Below, one piece after another: positions 51,475 through 61,500 of a stretch of DNA of 64,000 bases. The stretch's first letter is position 1. Every line of letters begins with the position of its first letter. Position numbers and translations under genes: made by a program. Source of the stretch: Asticcacaulis sp. EMRT-3 (GTDB lineage Bacteria; Pseudomonadota; Alphaproteobacteria; Caulobacterales; Caulobacteraceae); contig NZ_JASERT010000003.1 of the NCBI RefSeq assembly GCF_030027245.1, positions 66,866 through 130,865 on the forward strand. Direction: 5' to 3'. The notes below the pieces were generated by a model that saw only the letters and a list, made by a program, of their open reading frames with translations, did no database searches and was not told where the DNA came from.

Positions 51475-52602
51475 TTAATGCACCAGGGCACGTAAGCCGG
51501 TGAAGCCAATATAGAGTGCCACAATTACGATGAGCCCGCCCGAGAGATAGGGCGCGCGATTGGCCAGCTTGCCGAAGCCCTTGAACCGCTTCGACACATG
51601 CTTGACGCTCCACGCCGCCAAGACGCCAGAGGCGACCATGGTCAAAGCAAGGCCAATGCTGAAGCAAAAGACCAACGTCGCCCCTAGCGCGATACGCTTT
51701 AGTTGCAGGCAGAGTAGCAGCACCGTGATCGAGGCTGGACAAGGAATAAGGCCGCCCGTCAGTCCGAACATGATGATCTGCGGTGTCGTGACCTTTTGGC
51801 CAGCGAAGCGACGCTCAATCTCTTCCGCATGTTCACGCTCGTGATCGTCGGCATAAGGTTCCGAGCCGGAAAAACCGGCCATGACGCCTGACTGCGCGAG
51901 ATCCTCATCGTGATGATGGTGATGTTCTTCGTAGTCGAGCGAATAGCTGTGGGAGTGTCCGGCATGACCAAGAACCAGCCTCGCCTTGAACTCATGAGGC
52001 TCGGGAATATCGTCGACTGATTCCAGAAAGCCGTTTTTCTGAACAAACGTGAAGACGCGCGCGCGACCGTCCTCGCGAACCGTCTCTACCTGAACTTCAC
52101 CCGCCTGCCAGGATTGGCCTGTTTCTCGATAGAGCCGGAAACGTGGCGGCTGACCCTTTTCGAAGATTTCGAGACGCAAGCGGCCATGGCCGGTTTCGAC
52201 ATGTTTGGTTTCATCATGGGCGTGTCCATGTGAATGATCATGTCCATGGTCACCGCGTTGATATGACCAGGTCCTCCAGATCATCCAAAGCGCGACGCCC
52301 AACATGATGACCGCTGAAGCTACCTGAAAGTAAGGTTCAATGGCTTCACTGTCCCAGCTTTGACCAAGATAGAGACCACCTAGTGCAATCAGCCAGACGA
52401 TCAGCGTGTGCGACACGGTTGCCGACAGGCCCAACAATACGGCCTGACCGATTGTTCCGCGCACTGCAACAATGAAAGCCGCCATCATGGTCTTGGAATG
52501 GCCAGGCTCCAGCCCGTGCAGAGCACCGAGCAGGATGGCCGACGGGATAAACAGCCAGGCGTTTCCCGCCCCTTGCTGGAGCAGATGTGCGAAATCGTTC
52601 AT
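51475..52602 (-). CDS. rcnA: RcnA-like nickel/cobalt exporter
   Basis: RcnA/NreB-type permeases export Ni2+ and Co2+. The 375-aa polytopic protein has LGALHGLEPGHSKTMMAAFI and GGLIPCPASITVLLLCLQLK, the NicO-family signatures. It also has two His-rich loops (GDHGHDHSHGHAHDETKH and EEHHHHHDED). At least six hydrophobic segments are visible. It is preceded by the repressor gene with 6 bases between. Confidence 0.92.
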   Translation of the reverse strand: MNDFAHLLQQGAGNAWLFIPSAILLGALHGLEPGHSKTMMAAFIVAVRGTIGQAVLLGLSATVSHTLIVWLIALGGLYLGQSWDSEAIEPYFQVASAVIMLGVALWMIWRTWSYQRGDHGHDHSHGHAHDETKHVETGHGRLRLEIFEKGQPPRFRLYRETGQSWQAGEVQVETVREDGRARVFTFVQKNGFLESVDDIPEPHEFKARLVLGHAGHSHSYSLDYEEHHHHHDEDLAQSGVMAGFSGSEPYADDHEREHAEEIERRFAGQKVTTPQIIMFGLTGGLIPCPASITVLLLCLQLKRIALGATLVFCFSIGLALTMVASGVLAAWSVKHVSKRFKGFGKLANRAPYLSGGLIVIVALYIGFTGLRALVH

Positions 52603-52608
52603 GGTCGC

Positions 52609-52884
52609 CTACTTCACGTAAGAATGGATAATGTCGATCAGGGCTTGCTGCGCCTCAGGCTTCAGCATACCGGGCTGCTCGGGATCGTCGGCAAGGTGAT
52701 GCCGGATGTGATGCTCGACCACTTCGCCCATTAGGCCGGAAATACTCCCGCGCGCGGCGGCGATGAGGTGCAGCAGTTTCTCACTCTCGGCCTCACCCTC
52801 GACGGCGCGTTCAAGGGCCTCGATCTGACCTTTAATGCGCCGGACCCGTGCTAAAATTTTGGCTTTTTCTTTATCGGCGTGCAT
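52609..52884 (-). CDS. RcnR/FrmR/CsoR-family repressor with Cys-to-Ser change
   Basis: The 91-aa all-helical repressor (ILARVRRIKGQIEALERAVE, AAARGSISGLMGEVVEHHIR) should control the exporter downstream. Key ligands of RcnR are matched at His2, His59 and His63, but the family's invariant metal-binding Cys (RcnR Cys35) is Ser34 here (GEAESEKLL, codon AGT). Metal sensing may therefore use a different ligand set, or the inducer may differ. It lies next to a C6-tract palindrome in the divergent promoter. Confidence 0.9.
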   Translation of the reverse strand: MHADKEKAKILARVRRIKGQIEALERAVEGEAESEKLLHLIAAARGSISGLMGEVVEHHIRHHLADDPEQPGMLKPEAQQALIDIIHSYVK

Positions 52885-52900
52885 GGTTGCTTCCTATAAC

Positions 52901-52912
52901 ATACCCCCCTAT
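52901..52912. promoter_or_regulatory. RcnR/FrmR-type operator
   Basis: ATACCCCCCTAT is a C6 tract flanked by ATA/TAT, the G/C-tract layout bound by RcnR and FrmR proteins. It lies between the repressor gene and the divergent EamA transporter, so it could control both. Confidence 0.65.
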
Positions 52913-52955
52913 ACTATATTTTGTATAAGGAAGTCCACCCCTCCAAGGAGTCAAT

Positions 52956-53849
52956 TTGGCCAAGTTCAAACTCGGTAACGTAAAGCGCGGAGGATTATAC
53001 GCTCTGCTATCGGCCCTCCTCTTTGGAGCGTCAACGCCCGCCGCCAAAGCTATCATCGGCGGCGTCGATCCCTTAATGCTGGCAGGACTGCTGTATATGG
53101 GCTCCGGTTGTGGGGTAGCGATCGTAAGATTTACCGCCTTGAAACAGGCGGGCCTTGCGCTAAAACGCGCCGATTTGCCTTGGCTGGCAGCTACCGTTCT
53201 CTTTGGCGGCGCGCTGGGTCCTGCCCTATTGATGGTCGGACTGACAAGCACCTCGGGTGCTGCGGCCTCGCTCCTGCTCACATTGGAAGGCGTCTTTACG
53301 GCAGTAATCGCCTGGGTCGTTTTCAAGGAACCATTCAACCGTCGTATTGGCTGGGGCATGCTAGCGATTTTCCTTGGCGCAGTAGTCCTGGCCTTACGTG
53401 GCCCCGGTGGCCATACCGGATTTATCGGCGCACTGGCCGTCTCTGGCGCCTGCCTGTGCTGGGCGATCGACAATAATTGTACCTCGAAGATTTCGCTCGT
53501 CGATGCGCCGACGCTCGCCAGCATCAAAGGCATTGTCGCCGGCATAGCCAACGTGACGCTCGCCTTGATTGTCGGTGCCCACCTGCCGCCGATGGCCACG
53601 GCAGGCTTTGCCTTGATTATTGGTCTCCTGGGCTACGGGGCCAGCTTGGTCCTGTTTGTATTCGCACTGCGCGAAATCGGCGCTGCGCGGACGGGGGCCT
53701 ATTACTCGACCGCACCTTTCATCGGCGCAGCGATCGGATTGGTGCTGTTGCGCGAGCCCTGGAGTTTATCACTGCTTATAGCCAGCGGTTTGATGGCGCT
53801 GGGCGTATGGTTGCACTTGACCGAACCCCCGGAAGCCGATGTCAAGTGA
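52956..53849 (+). CDS. EamA/DMT-family transporter
   Basis: The 297-aa protein has about ten hydrophobic segments and two EamA repeats (GGLYALLSALLFGASTPAAK and GHTGFIGALAVSGACLCWAI). The start is TTG 52956, with AGGAG correctly spaced before it and no ATG nearby. It is divergent from the RcnR-like gene across the shared operator. A role in metal or metabolite export is likely but the substrate is unknown. Confidence 0.88.
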   Translation: MAKFKLGNVKRGGLYALLSALLFGASTPAAKAIIGGVDPLMLAGLLYMGSGCGVAIVRFTALKQAGLALKRADLPWLAATVLFGGALGPALLMVGLTSTSGAAASLLLTLEGVFTAVIAWVVFKEPFNRRIGWGMLAIFLGAVVLALRGPGGHTGFIGALAVSGACLCWAIDNNCTSKISLVDAPTLASIKGIVAGIANVTLALIVGAHLPPMATAGFALIIGLLGYGASLVLFVFALREIGAARTGAYYSTAPFIGAAIGLVLLREPWSLSLLIASGLMALGVWLHLTEPPEADVK

Positions 53850-53916
53850 CCCGGCTCCGACAGACGGTCGCGAACGATACCTTGCCAGGTCTATGAGGAC
53901 ACGGCCCAATAGATGA

Positions 53917-54609
53917 TCAGGCCATCAACTCTTCCATGACCATCAAAATCAGAAAGCCAGCAAAAAACATCGCCGTCACCCAGGGACGGTCAGGTGTCTC
54001 GTGCGCCTCGACAAGTAATTCCTCAGTGACAAGATAAAGAAGAGCCACCAGGCCGAAGGCGAAGAACCCGGTCAGGATTGGCCCTGGCAAAGTCGCAATG
54101 GGCGTGGCCAGGAGTGTTCCGATCGGCAGCAATAAAACGAGCGCTCCAGTGATACCGACAATCTTTATGCGAGAGCGGACCGTTTCGCTGAGTTCGTTGG
54201 CTACGGTCAAGCCAAGGAACAGCACTTCAAGGGTCAGGGCGATCGTCAAGAGGATGCCGACCTTGGCGCCCGCCGCAAACGCGATCCCGAGCACAAGGCC
54301 ATCAATCAGGACATCGACACCGACCATAGTGAGGAGCCCAACCGGTCCCTTCACGATGGATTCAAGCTGTTTAACCAGCAGCATTACAAGGACACCAATC
54401 GCGCCGCCTATGGCTGTGGCCCAAGGCGAACCTCCGTGCATCACACTTGGCAGGATTTCACCCGCCGCTGCCGCAAATACGACGCCGGCCGCAAAATGCT
54501 GGACAGCACTGACGATTGTAGGACCCGGCTTGGCATTGACGGCGACGCCCGCGCCGAGGACCGCTGCGCCGACCGGTATAAGGGTATAGATCCAGGTCGA
54601 GGCGATCAT
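53917..54609 (-). CDS. ZIP-family metal transporter
   Basis: The 230-aa membrane protein has ZIP signatures: FAAGVVFAAAAGEILPSVMH, DVLIDGLVLGIAFAAGAKVG, LTLEVLFLGLTVANELSE and LLYLVTEELLVEAHE. The usual His of the ZIP transmembrane motif is largely replaced by Asp/Glu here. ZIP proteins normally carry Zn2+ or related ions, usually inward. It lies in the same orientation as the P-type ATPase, 32 bases after it. Confidence 0.87.
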   Translation of the reverse strand: MIASTWIYTLIPVGAAVLGAGVAVNAKPGPTIVSAVQHFAAGVVFAAAAGEILPSVMHGGSPWATAIGGAIGVLVMLLVKQLESIVKGPVGLLTMVGVDVLIDGLVLGIAFAAGAKVGILLTIALTLEVLFLGLTVANELSETVRSRIKIVGITGALVLLLPIGTLLATPIATLPGPILTGFFAFGLVALLYLVTEELLVEAHETPDRPWVTAMFFAGFLILMVMEELMA

Positions 54610-54641
54610 CTTGGTGTCCTTGGCGGATTTAGTGCGGAAAT

Positions 54642-57170
54642 TTAGGTGAGTTTTGGCAGATCGACACGTCTAAGCAGCCGCAAGCCATTGGCGACGACGA
54701 TGATGCTGGCGCCAACGTCCGCGAAAACCGCCATCCACATGGTTCCGTAGCCGATCAGGGTCAGGACCAGGAAGACCGCCTTAAGACCGAGTGCGAAGGT
54801 AATGTTCTGGATGAGCACGGCACGCGTCTTACGCGACAGCCGGACGAAAACGCCTATCTTGCGCAAATCGTCATCCATCAACGCCACGTCGGCCGTCTCG
54901 ATCGCCGTATCGGTTCCCATGGCGCCCATGGCAAACCCGACGTCGGCCTGGGCCAAGGCCGGCGCATCATTGATGCCGTCGCCGACCATGCCGACCTTGC
55001 CGTCCTTTGCGTACTTTTTGACAGCCTCAAGCTTGTCTTCCGGGAGCTGGTCGCCCAGCGCCTCGTCGATACCGACTTCCTTGGCGATGGCCTTCGCAGT
55101 GTGCGTATTGTCTCCTGTCAGCATCACCGTCTTGATGCCGAGGCTATGCAGTTCCGCGATGGCGCGACGGCTCGATTCCTTGACGGTATCGGCCACGGCG
55201 AAGGTCGCCAGGACCGTCGTTTCATCGGACAGCGCGATCGCCGTCTTCCCGGATGTCTCCAGCAAGGTTAGGCGTGCCTCAATGTCCGGTGTGCAAATCC
55301 CGCGCTCATGGATCAGGCGGTGATTGCCGAGATAATAGGTTTTCCCCGCGATCTTGCCCTTCACACCGCGGCCGGGCAGCGCTTCGAAATCATCAACCTC
55401 GGGAATTGTGACACCGTCATTTTCCGCAGCGACCGCAACAGACTTTGATACCGGGTGATCCGAGCGATTGGCGAGGCCCGCCGCAAGCTCCCGGTGACGC
55501 TGGCTGTCGCCCCCAGCGATGGTCTCGAAGTCGGTTTGAACAGGCTTGCCATGCGTGATCGTGCCGGTCTTGTCGAGGAGGAGCCACTTCAGCTTGCGGC
55601 CCTCTTCCAGATAGACACCGCCCTTGACCAGCATGCCGTTTTTAGCGGCCGTCGCCAGACCGCTGACGATGGTGACGGGTGTCGAGATGACAAGTGCGCA
55701 GGGACACGCGATGACCAGAAGAACAAGCGCCTTGTATATCCAGGCGAGCCAGTCGCCGCTCATCAACAATGGCGGCAATACCGCGACAGCCAGGGCAATA
55801 GCGAACACGATAGGCGTATAAATCTTGGCGAACTGATCGACGAACCGTTGCGTGGGCGCCTTGGCACCCTGAGCGCTCTCGACCGCCTTGATGATCTTGG
55901 CCAGGGTCGTCTCCCCGGATGCGGCCGTAACTTTGTAATCGAACGCGCCCGATTCATTGATGGTGCCGGCGAAGACCTGGTCACCCTCCGCCTTGTCCAC
56001 CGGCAAGCTTTCACCGGTGATTGGCGCCTGATTGATCGACGAGCGTCCGCTCACAATCTGGCCATCGAGACCGATACGTTCGCCCGGTTTCACGCGAACC
56101 AAGGCACCGAGCGTTACCGACTTTACATCGACCTCCTGCCAGCTCTTGTCCGCCTGTTGAACCGTGACCGTATCGGCCGTCAGGGACATCAAGCCTGCAA
56201 TGGCATTGCGGGCACGGTCGAGCGATCTGGCCTCGATCAATTCCGAAATGGCAAACAAGACCATGACCATGGCCGCCTCCGGCCACTGCCGAATGATCAG
56301 CGCGCCCGTCACAGCTATGCTCATCAGCGCATTGATGTTCAGATTGCGGTTTGCGATCGCGATCCAGCCCTTCTTGTAGGTCGTCCAACCCCCAAGCAGA
56401 ACCGCCGCAATGGCCAATGTCGCCGCCAGGACTTCCGGCATCTCCATCCAATCGGCGGCTTCCGATGCGACCGCCAGCACGCCGGCCAGCGCCAGGGGCC
56501 ACCAGGCCTTCTTGGGTTCAGGCGTCAACGCGCTCGCCTGAGCACACGAGTCCGCCCCCTGGACTTCTGGCGTGAACCCCAGGCTTTTTATGCCGGTCAA
56601 GATGGCATCGAGCGCTTCCGGTTCGTGAACCACGGTGAGCACGCGCTGCATCAGGTTGAATTCCAGACGCTTCACCGACTTCATGCCGCCGATCTTGTTC
56701 TGAATCAGGGCTTCTTCGGTCGGGCAGTCCATTTGCATGATGCGGATGAAGGTAACCGTCCCCTCACCTGTTTTGACAGAAGCGCTCAACGGGGACAGCG
56801 CCACGGCCGGCGCGTGCGGATCGCAGCAGGCGTCTTCGTGATTGTGGCGATGTCCGCTGTCGTGATCATCATGGCCATGACCGGAATGATCAGGCCCCTC
56901 ATGGGCTTCCGCCTTAGGGTGGTCATGGCCATGATCGCCAGCGACCGAGGCCTCCGGTGCGCGCGAAATCACCTTGGCGGGCTTGCGCACAGCAGGCGCC
57001 AACCCAAGATCATGATCGCAGCAACCGCCAGAGTGCGCCTTATCGCTGTCGTTGTGCCCTTCCAGATCGTGACCATGTCCTTTGTGGTCATGACCCGCGT
57101 GATCATGCGCAAGATCGTCATGAGCCTGGTCATTTGCCGGCTCGCGGCGGGGCTTCGGGTCGTCGATCAT
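54642..57170 (-). CDS. cadA: Cd/Zn/Pb-exporting P-type ATPase (CadA/ZntA-like)
   Basis: The 842-aa P1B-type ATPase has a very His-rich N-terminus with cysteine pairs (GGCCDHD and DACCDPH), then a ferredoxin-like metal-binding domain (FIRIMQMDCPTEEALIQNKI). Transport motifs follow: PITGESLPVDKAEG, IACPCALVISTPV (CPC, near residue 487), LLLDKTGTITHG (near 532) and GMVGDGINDAPALAQADVGF. The CPC plus DKTGT pattern with CadA-like context indicates Cd/Zn/Pb export. GGAG is placed 6 bases before ATG 57170; an upstream TTG (57182) is less likely. Confidence 0.94.
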   Translation of the reverse strand: MIDDPKPRREPANDQAHDDLAHDHAGHDHKGHGHDLEGHNDSDKAHSGGCCDHDLGLAPAVRKPAKVISRAPEASVAGDHGHDHPKAEAHEGPDHSGHGHDDHDSGHRHNHEDACCDPHAPAVALSPLSASVKTGEGTVTFIRIMQMDCPTEEALIQNKIGGMKSVKRLEFNLMQRVLTVVHEPEALDAILTGIKSLGFTPEVQGADSCAQASALTPEPKKAWWPLALAGVLAVASEAADWMEMPEVLAATLAIAAVLLGGWTTYKKGWIAIANRNLNINALMSIAVTGALIIRQWPEAAMVMVLFAISELIEARSLDRARNAIAGLMSLTADTVTVQQADKSWQEVDVKSVTLGALVRVKPGERIGLDGQIVSGRSSINQAPITGESLPVDKAEGDQVFAGTINESGAFDYKVTAASGETTLAKIIKAVESAQGAKAPTQRFVDQFAKIYTPIVFAIALAVAVLPPLLMSGDWLAWIYKALVLLVIACPCALVISTPVTIVSGLATAAKNGMLVKGGVYLEEGRKLKWLLLDKTGTITHGKPVQTDFETIAGGDSQRHRELAAGLANRSDHPVSKSVAVAAENDGVTIPEVDDFEALPGRGVKGKIAGKTYYLGNHRLIHERGICTPDIEARLTLLETSGKTAIALSDETTVLATFAVADTVKESSRRAIAELHSLGIKTVMLTGDNTHTAKAIAKEVGIDEALGDQLPEDKLEAVKKYAKDGKVGMVGDGINDAPALAQADVGFAMGAMGTDTAIETADVALMDDDLRKIGVFVRLSRKTRAVLIQNITFALGLKAVFLVLTLIGYGTMWMAVFADVGASIIVVANGLRLLRRVDLPKLT

Positions 57171-57203
57171 AATGGACTCCAATTCGTATACCTGCTATTG
57201 GAC

Positions 57204-57224
57204 ACCTTGAAGTAACTACAAGGT
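57204..57224. promoter_or_regulatory. MerR-type operator dyad in the cadA-cadR intergenic region
   Basis: ACCTTG and CAAGGT are separated by 9 bases, forming a dyad of the MerR/ZntR/CadR type. TTGACC on the minus strand overlaps it, with a long (about 20-base) spacer to a -10-like element. This fits metal-activated transcription of cadA. Confidence 0.7.
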
Positions 57225-57247
57225 CAAGCGAGAACTCGGAGCCTTTG

Positions 57248-57679
57248 ATGAAAATCGGCGAACTGGCGATGTCGGCCAATTGCACCACGGAAACCATCCG
57301 GTTTTACGAGAAGGCGGGCCTGCTTCCGAAGGCCGACCGCACCGATGGCAACTACCGCGACTATGGCGGCGAACACCTGAAGCGCCTTCGCTTTATTCGG
57401 AATTGCCGCGCGCTGGATATGACCCACGAGGAAATCCGCGCCCTCCTGTCGACGATGGATGGACCGTCGGATGGATGTGACTCGGTCGTGACCCTGCTGG
57501 ACGATCATATCGGCCATGTCGAAGTACGGATCAAAGAGCTGCAACTGCTCCAAGAGCAGTTGGTGGACCTGCGCCAAAAGTGCCGGACGGAGGCTTCCGG
57601 CGAAACCTGCGGCATCCTGGTGGGACTGGAGACCATGCAGCCCGACGCCGCCAGCGACCGGCATACACACCTCGGATAG
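57248..57679 (+). CDS. cadR: CadR-like MerR-family metal regulator
   Basis: The 143-aa MerR-family activator has the winged HTH (MKIGELAMSANCTTETIRFY, EKAGLLPKADRTDGNYRDYG). Metal-sensing cysteines include Cys in DGCDSVVTLLDDH and two in KCRTEASGETCG, the CadR/PbrR pattern, and a His-containing tail ends the protein. It is divergent from cadA across a dyad operator. The frame opens with a TTG at 57245, but ATG 57248 is the natural start. Confidence 0.93.
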   Translation: MKIGELAMSANCTTETIRFYEKAGLLPKADRTDGNYRDYGGEHLKRLRFIRNCRALDMTHEEIRALLSTMDGPSDGCDSVVTLLDDHIGHVEVRIKELQLLQEQLVDLRQKCRTEASGETCGILVGLETMQPDAASDRHTHLG

Positions 57680-57701
57680 ATGTGAGAGCTTTGGCAAGGC
57701 G

Positions 57702-58127
57702 CTAGACCGCCCCGTCTATCGGCTGGCCAGTCATTTTCGAACAGATGTCCGCGACACGGCGGACGTGGTCTGCCGCTTTCACGCCATAGCGCCGGGTCTT
57801 TTCAGCAATAAGCCCTCGGCAATCCTCGGCAAAACCGGCCTTAGTCGTATCAGTGGCGGTTCGCATCTGTCGGCACAGAGCGGTCATCCTTCGGACTTCT
57901 GGTCCCTGGCTATTCGCCATCTGGCTACGTTGACGGGCCCCCGCGTTTTTATAGGCGGCAGAATTATAGGTCGGCCATGCCGCCTCGCGATAGCAGGTAT
58001 AGGCCAGCAAGGTCCTCGCCTCCTTGTCGGACTTCCCCACCAGGCGCTGGTCGAGAGATTGTTCCGGCACGGAAACACATCCGGTGAGGAAGCTTGCGAG
58101 GCCCAGGATAACAAGGACACGCTTCAT
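57702..58127 (-). CDS. Putative lipoprotein of unknown function
   Basis: The 141-aa product has a clear lipobox (MKRVLVILGLASFLTGCVSV), predicted to be processed at LTGC. Four further Cys follow (YTCYREA, LCRQM, DCRGL, ICSK). No family is recognised. Its start overlaps the stop of the DUF190 gene (ATGA), placing it in the czc-side operon, where it may aid metal resistance in the periplasm. Confidence 0.8.
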   Translation of the reverse strand: MKRVLVILGLASFLTGCVSVPEQSLDQRLVGKSDKEARTLLAYTCYREAAWPTYNSAAYKNAGARQRSQMANSQGPEVRRMTALCRQMRTATDTTKAGFAEDCRGLIAEKTRRYGVKAADHVRRVADICSKMTGQPIDGAV

Positions 58128-58450
58128 GGCGCTACCCCCTCTGATTTCAGCACTTCCACCGCCTCAAGCGTGATCAGCCCGACGCCGGGAATGTCGTCGA
58201 TCGAGGCAACGAAGTCTCGCAAACGCGCCTCTTCATCGACGATTTCGATGACGAGCGACTGGTCATCTTCGAGGATATGCCGGCGCCGCAAGTGGGCGGA
58301 TCGGCCAAAGCCGACGAGGGCCTGGAGGATCGTGGCGCCGGCAAGCTTGGCATCGCGAGCACGGGTGGCGATCACCGCGAAGACCTTGTTGTCGCCGAAA
58401 TACGCACTTTCACTGGTATAGATTCTGAGAAGTTTCATGGTCTGGCTCAT
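58124..58450 (-). CDS. DUF190 (PII-like) protein
   Basis: The 108-aa protein contains MKLLRIYTSESAYFGDNKVF, ATILQALVGFGRSAHLRRRH, DQSLVIEIVDEEARLRDFV and IDDIPGVGLITLEAVEVLKS, the DUF190 core. DUF190 proteins share the PII fold, and some sit in metal resistance operons. A longer frame reaches 58534, but it would read through the terminator-like hairpin, so ATG 58450 is preferred. Confidence 0.85.
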   Translation of the reverse strand: MSQTMKLLRIYTSESAYFGDNKVFAVIATRARDAKLAGATILQALVGFGRSAHLRRRHILEDDQSLVIEIVDEEARLRDFVASIDDIPGVGLITLEAVEVLKSEGVAP

Positions 58451-58475
58451 GGCCTTACCTTTCAAAATGGAGGGA

Positions 58476-58511
58476 CCCCATCCCGACGTTTGGCGTCGGG
58501 ATGGGGTTTTT
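58476..58511 (+). terminator. Terminator-like hairpin between czcA and DUF190 gene
   Basis: A perfect 12-bp stem (CCCCATCCCGAC / GTCGGGATGGGG) with a 7-base loop is followed by TTTTT on the plus strand only. The flanking genes are on the minus strand, where the hairpin has no U-tract. It may attenuate read-through from czcA or act on antisense transcription. Confidence 0.65.
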
Positions 58512-58514
58512 CGG

Positions 58515-61500
58515 TTACTCTGCGGGACGCTCATTGACGGGCATCACCTGACGGCGCTTGTTCATGCGCTCACCCAAGCCCAGGACCACTTGCGTGATGG
58601 CAGGCAGGACAAGCAGCGTCAGGGCCGTGGCCGTGACCAGGCCGCCGATGACGACGACCGCCAAGGGCTTTTGCACCTCGGCGCCGGTGCCTGTGCCAAG
58701 CGCCATTGGGATAAAGCCAATCGCCGGAACCAGTCCCGTCATGATGACCGGCCGAACCCGCTCGATCATGCCTTCGGTGATGGCCTTGCTGAGTTCCATC
58801 CCGGCCTCGATGCGCTGTCGGATGCTGGTCATGACGACGAGCCCGTTCAGTACGGCGACACCGGACAGGCAGATAAAGCCGACTGCCGCTGAAACGGAGA
58901 AGGCGATCCCGGTCATGGCGAGCGTGAAGACCCCACCAGCCAGCGCAAGAGGCACGGCCGTGAAGACGGAAATGGCACGTCCGAAGCCGCCCAGAGCCAT
59001 GAAGAGAAGGCCGAAGATGGCGAGGAAGCAGATCGGTACGACGATGGCCAGTCTGTCCGAGGCCGCCTTCAGGTTCTGGAATTGACCGCCCCACTCCAGG
59101 AAAGACCCTGTCGGGAGGGCGACGGCTTCGACCTTTAGCAGGGCCTCGGTGACGAAAGAGCCTACATCTCGGCCGCGCACATTGGCTTGTATGACGATCC
59201 GGCGCTTGCCGTTCTCACGGGAGATCTGGTTGAGACCTTCCGTGAAGCGGAACTGCGCCACCTGAGACAGCGGGACCGACCCTCTGGCGTGGCCGCCCTC
59301 TTCTGGCAACATGACCGGCAGCGCCATGAAGGCATCCAGATCATTGCGCGTGCTTTGCGGCACACGGACAACGATGTTGAAGCGGCGGTCGCCCTCGAAA
59401 ACAAGGCCGGCTTCTCGTCCGCCCATCGCTGCCGAGACGGTATCGGCGACCTCTTCTACCGTCAGGCCGTAACGCGCGATAGCGGTGCGATCGAACTGGA
59501 CATCGAGCGTCGGCGATCCGGCCGTTTGTTCGGCCTTAACGTCAGCGGCTCCGGGTATGGATTGCAGCACGCTGACAATTCTGGCGGCTGACGCCCCCAT
59601 CTTGTCGAGATCATCACCATAAAGCTTGATGGCGACATCACCGCGTACCCCCGCAATCAGTTCGTTGAAACGAAGCTGGATCGGCTGGCTCAGCTCGTAA
59701 GACTGACCGATAAGCCCGTTCGTACGATCCTCGATCCTTTGGACGACGTCGGCTTTGGTTTTGACGCCCTTTGGCCAGTCCTGTTTCTCCTTCAGGATAA
59801 CGAAGCCATCGGAGATGTTAGGCGGCATGGGATCAGTCGCCACCTCGGCGGTGCCCGTCTTGGAGAACATTAACTCCACTTCTGGCAGGCTGGAGACGGC
59901 CTTCTCAACACCCTTTTGCATGGTGAGGGATTCTTCCAGCGAGGTCGAAGGAATGCGGCTCGTTGATAGGGCGATATTCTTCTCGTCGAGTTGCGGAATG
60001 AATTCCTGGCCCAGGAGCGTAAAGACGAAACCGGACAGAACGAATATCCCGATGCCGCTGGCAATGAAGGGCCATGGCTTGGCGACCGCCTGGTGCAGGA
60101 CCGGCTCATAAGCCGTCTTAATCTTGCGAATGATCCAGACCTCTTTTTCCGTGATCTTGCCTCGGATCAATAGCGCGACCATGGCCGGCACGAAGGTGAT
60201 GGAGAGAACGAATGCCGCCGCCAGGGCCAGGATCAGGGTTATGGCCATGGGCGAGAACGTCTTGCCCTCGACACCGGTAAAGGTGAGCAAGGGCGCGAAC
60301 ACCAGAAAGATGATGGCCTGGCCGTACACGGTCGGCTTGATCATTTCCTGGGTGGCGAGCGTCGTCTCCTCCAGTCGCTCCCGCAGGGACAGGATACGCC
60401 CTTCGTGATGCTGGCGTTCGGCCAGCCGCCGCAGGCAGTTTTCGATAATGATAACGGCACCGTCCACGATGAGACCGAAGTCCAGCGCGCCGAGGCTCAT
60501 CAAATTCCCAGATACCTTCATGCCGTTCATCCCGATGGCCATTATCAGGAATGAGAACGGAATGATCAGCACGGCGATAATCGCCGCGCGGACATTGCCC
60601 AGAAGCAGGAAGAGCGCCACAGCGACGAGGACCGCGCCTTCGAACAGGTTCTTTTGCACCGTTTCGACGGTCGCACTCACCAGTTTGGAGCGGTCGAGGG
60701 TGGTCGTGACCTTTAGACCCGGCGGCTGGGATTTCTTGATCCCTTCGAGTTTCTCACCGACCGCCTTGGCAACGGTCCGGCTATTTTCCCCGATCAGCAT
60801 CAAGGTTGTGCCGATGACGACCTCGTGGCCGTTCATGCTGGCAGCGCCTGTGCGCAGCTCACCGCCCAAACGAACCGTGGCCACGTCTTTCAGCGCCACA
60901 GGCAAACCGCCTCGCGTGGCGATGATCGCCTGATTGATCTCGTCGAGCGACCGGATGCGGGCGTCAGCCCTGACCAGGTAGGCCTCCCCTGAGCGATTGA
61001 GGAAGTTGGCGCCGACCGACAGGTTGGCAGCCTCAAGTGCCTTGGCCAGTTCGGTAAACGAGACGCCATAGGCGCTAAGTTTTACCGGATCGGGCTCAAC
61101 GATATATTGCTTCTCGAACCCGCCGATGGAATCGACACCGGCCACGCCTTTGACGGTGCGAAGCTGCGGCGAGATGATCCAGGTCTGCACCGTGCGCAGA
61201 TAGGCGGCCCGCGAGACCTCATCGGTCAGACGATCACCCTCCGGGGTCAGGAAGCTGCCGTCAGATTGCCAGCCGGGTTGCCCGTCGACTATCTTGGCGC
61301 CCTTGCCGTTGGGATTGGCAAAGTCGATGGCGTACATAAAGACTTCGCCAAGCCCGGTCGTAACCGGCCCGATCTGTGGCTGCGTGCCTTCAGGCAAACT
61401 GTCTCTGGCCTGCGCAATGCGTTCACTGACCTGTTGCCGCGCAAAATAGAGATCCGTACCCTCGGTAAAGATCGCGCTGACCTGGGAGAAGCCGTTGCGC

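Noticed and set aside
52871..53599. 242-codon minus-strand frame upstream of the RcnR-like gene
   Set aside because: It is antisense to the EamA transporter, which has clear membrane repeats and a ribosome site.
55455..57215. Long 586-codon frame on the plus strand
   Set aside because: It is antisense to the well-supported P-type ATPase gene, with an Arg/His/Asp-rich composition and no motif. It is a by-product of GC-rich codon use.
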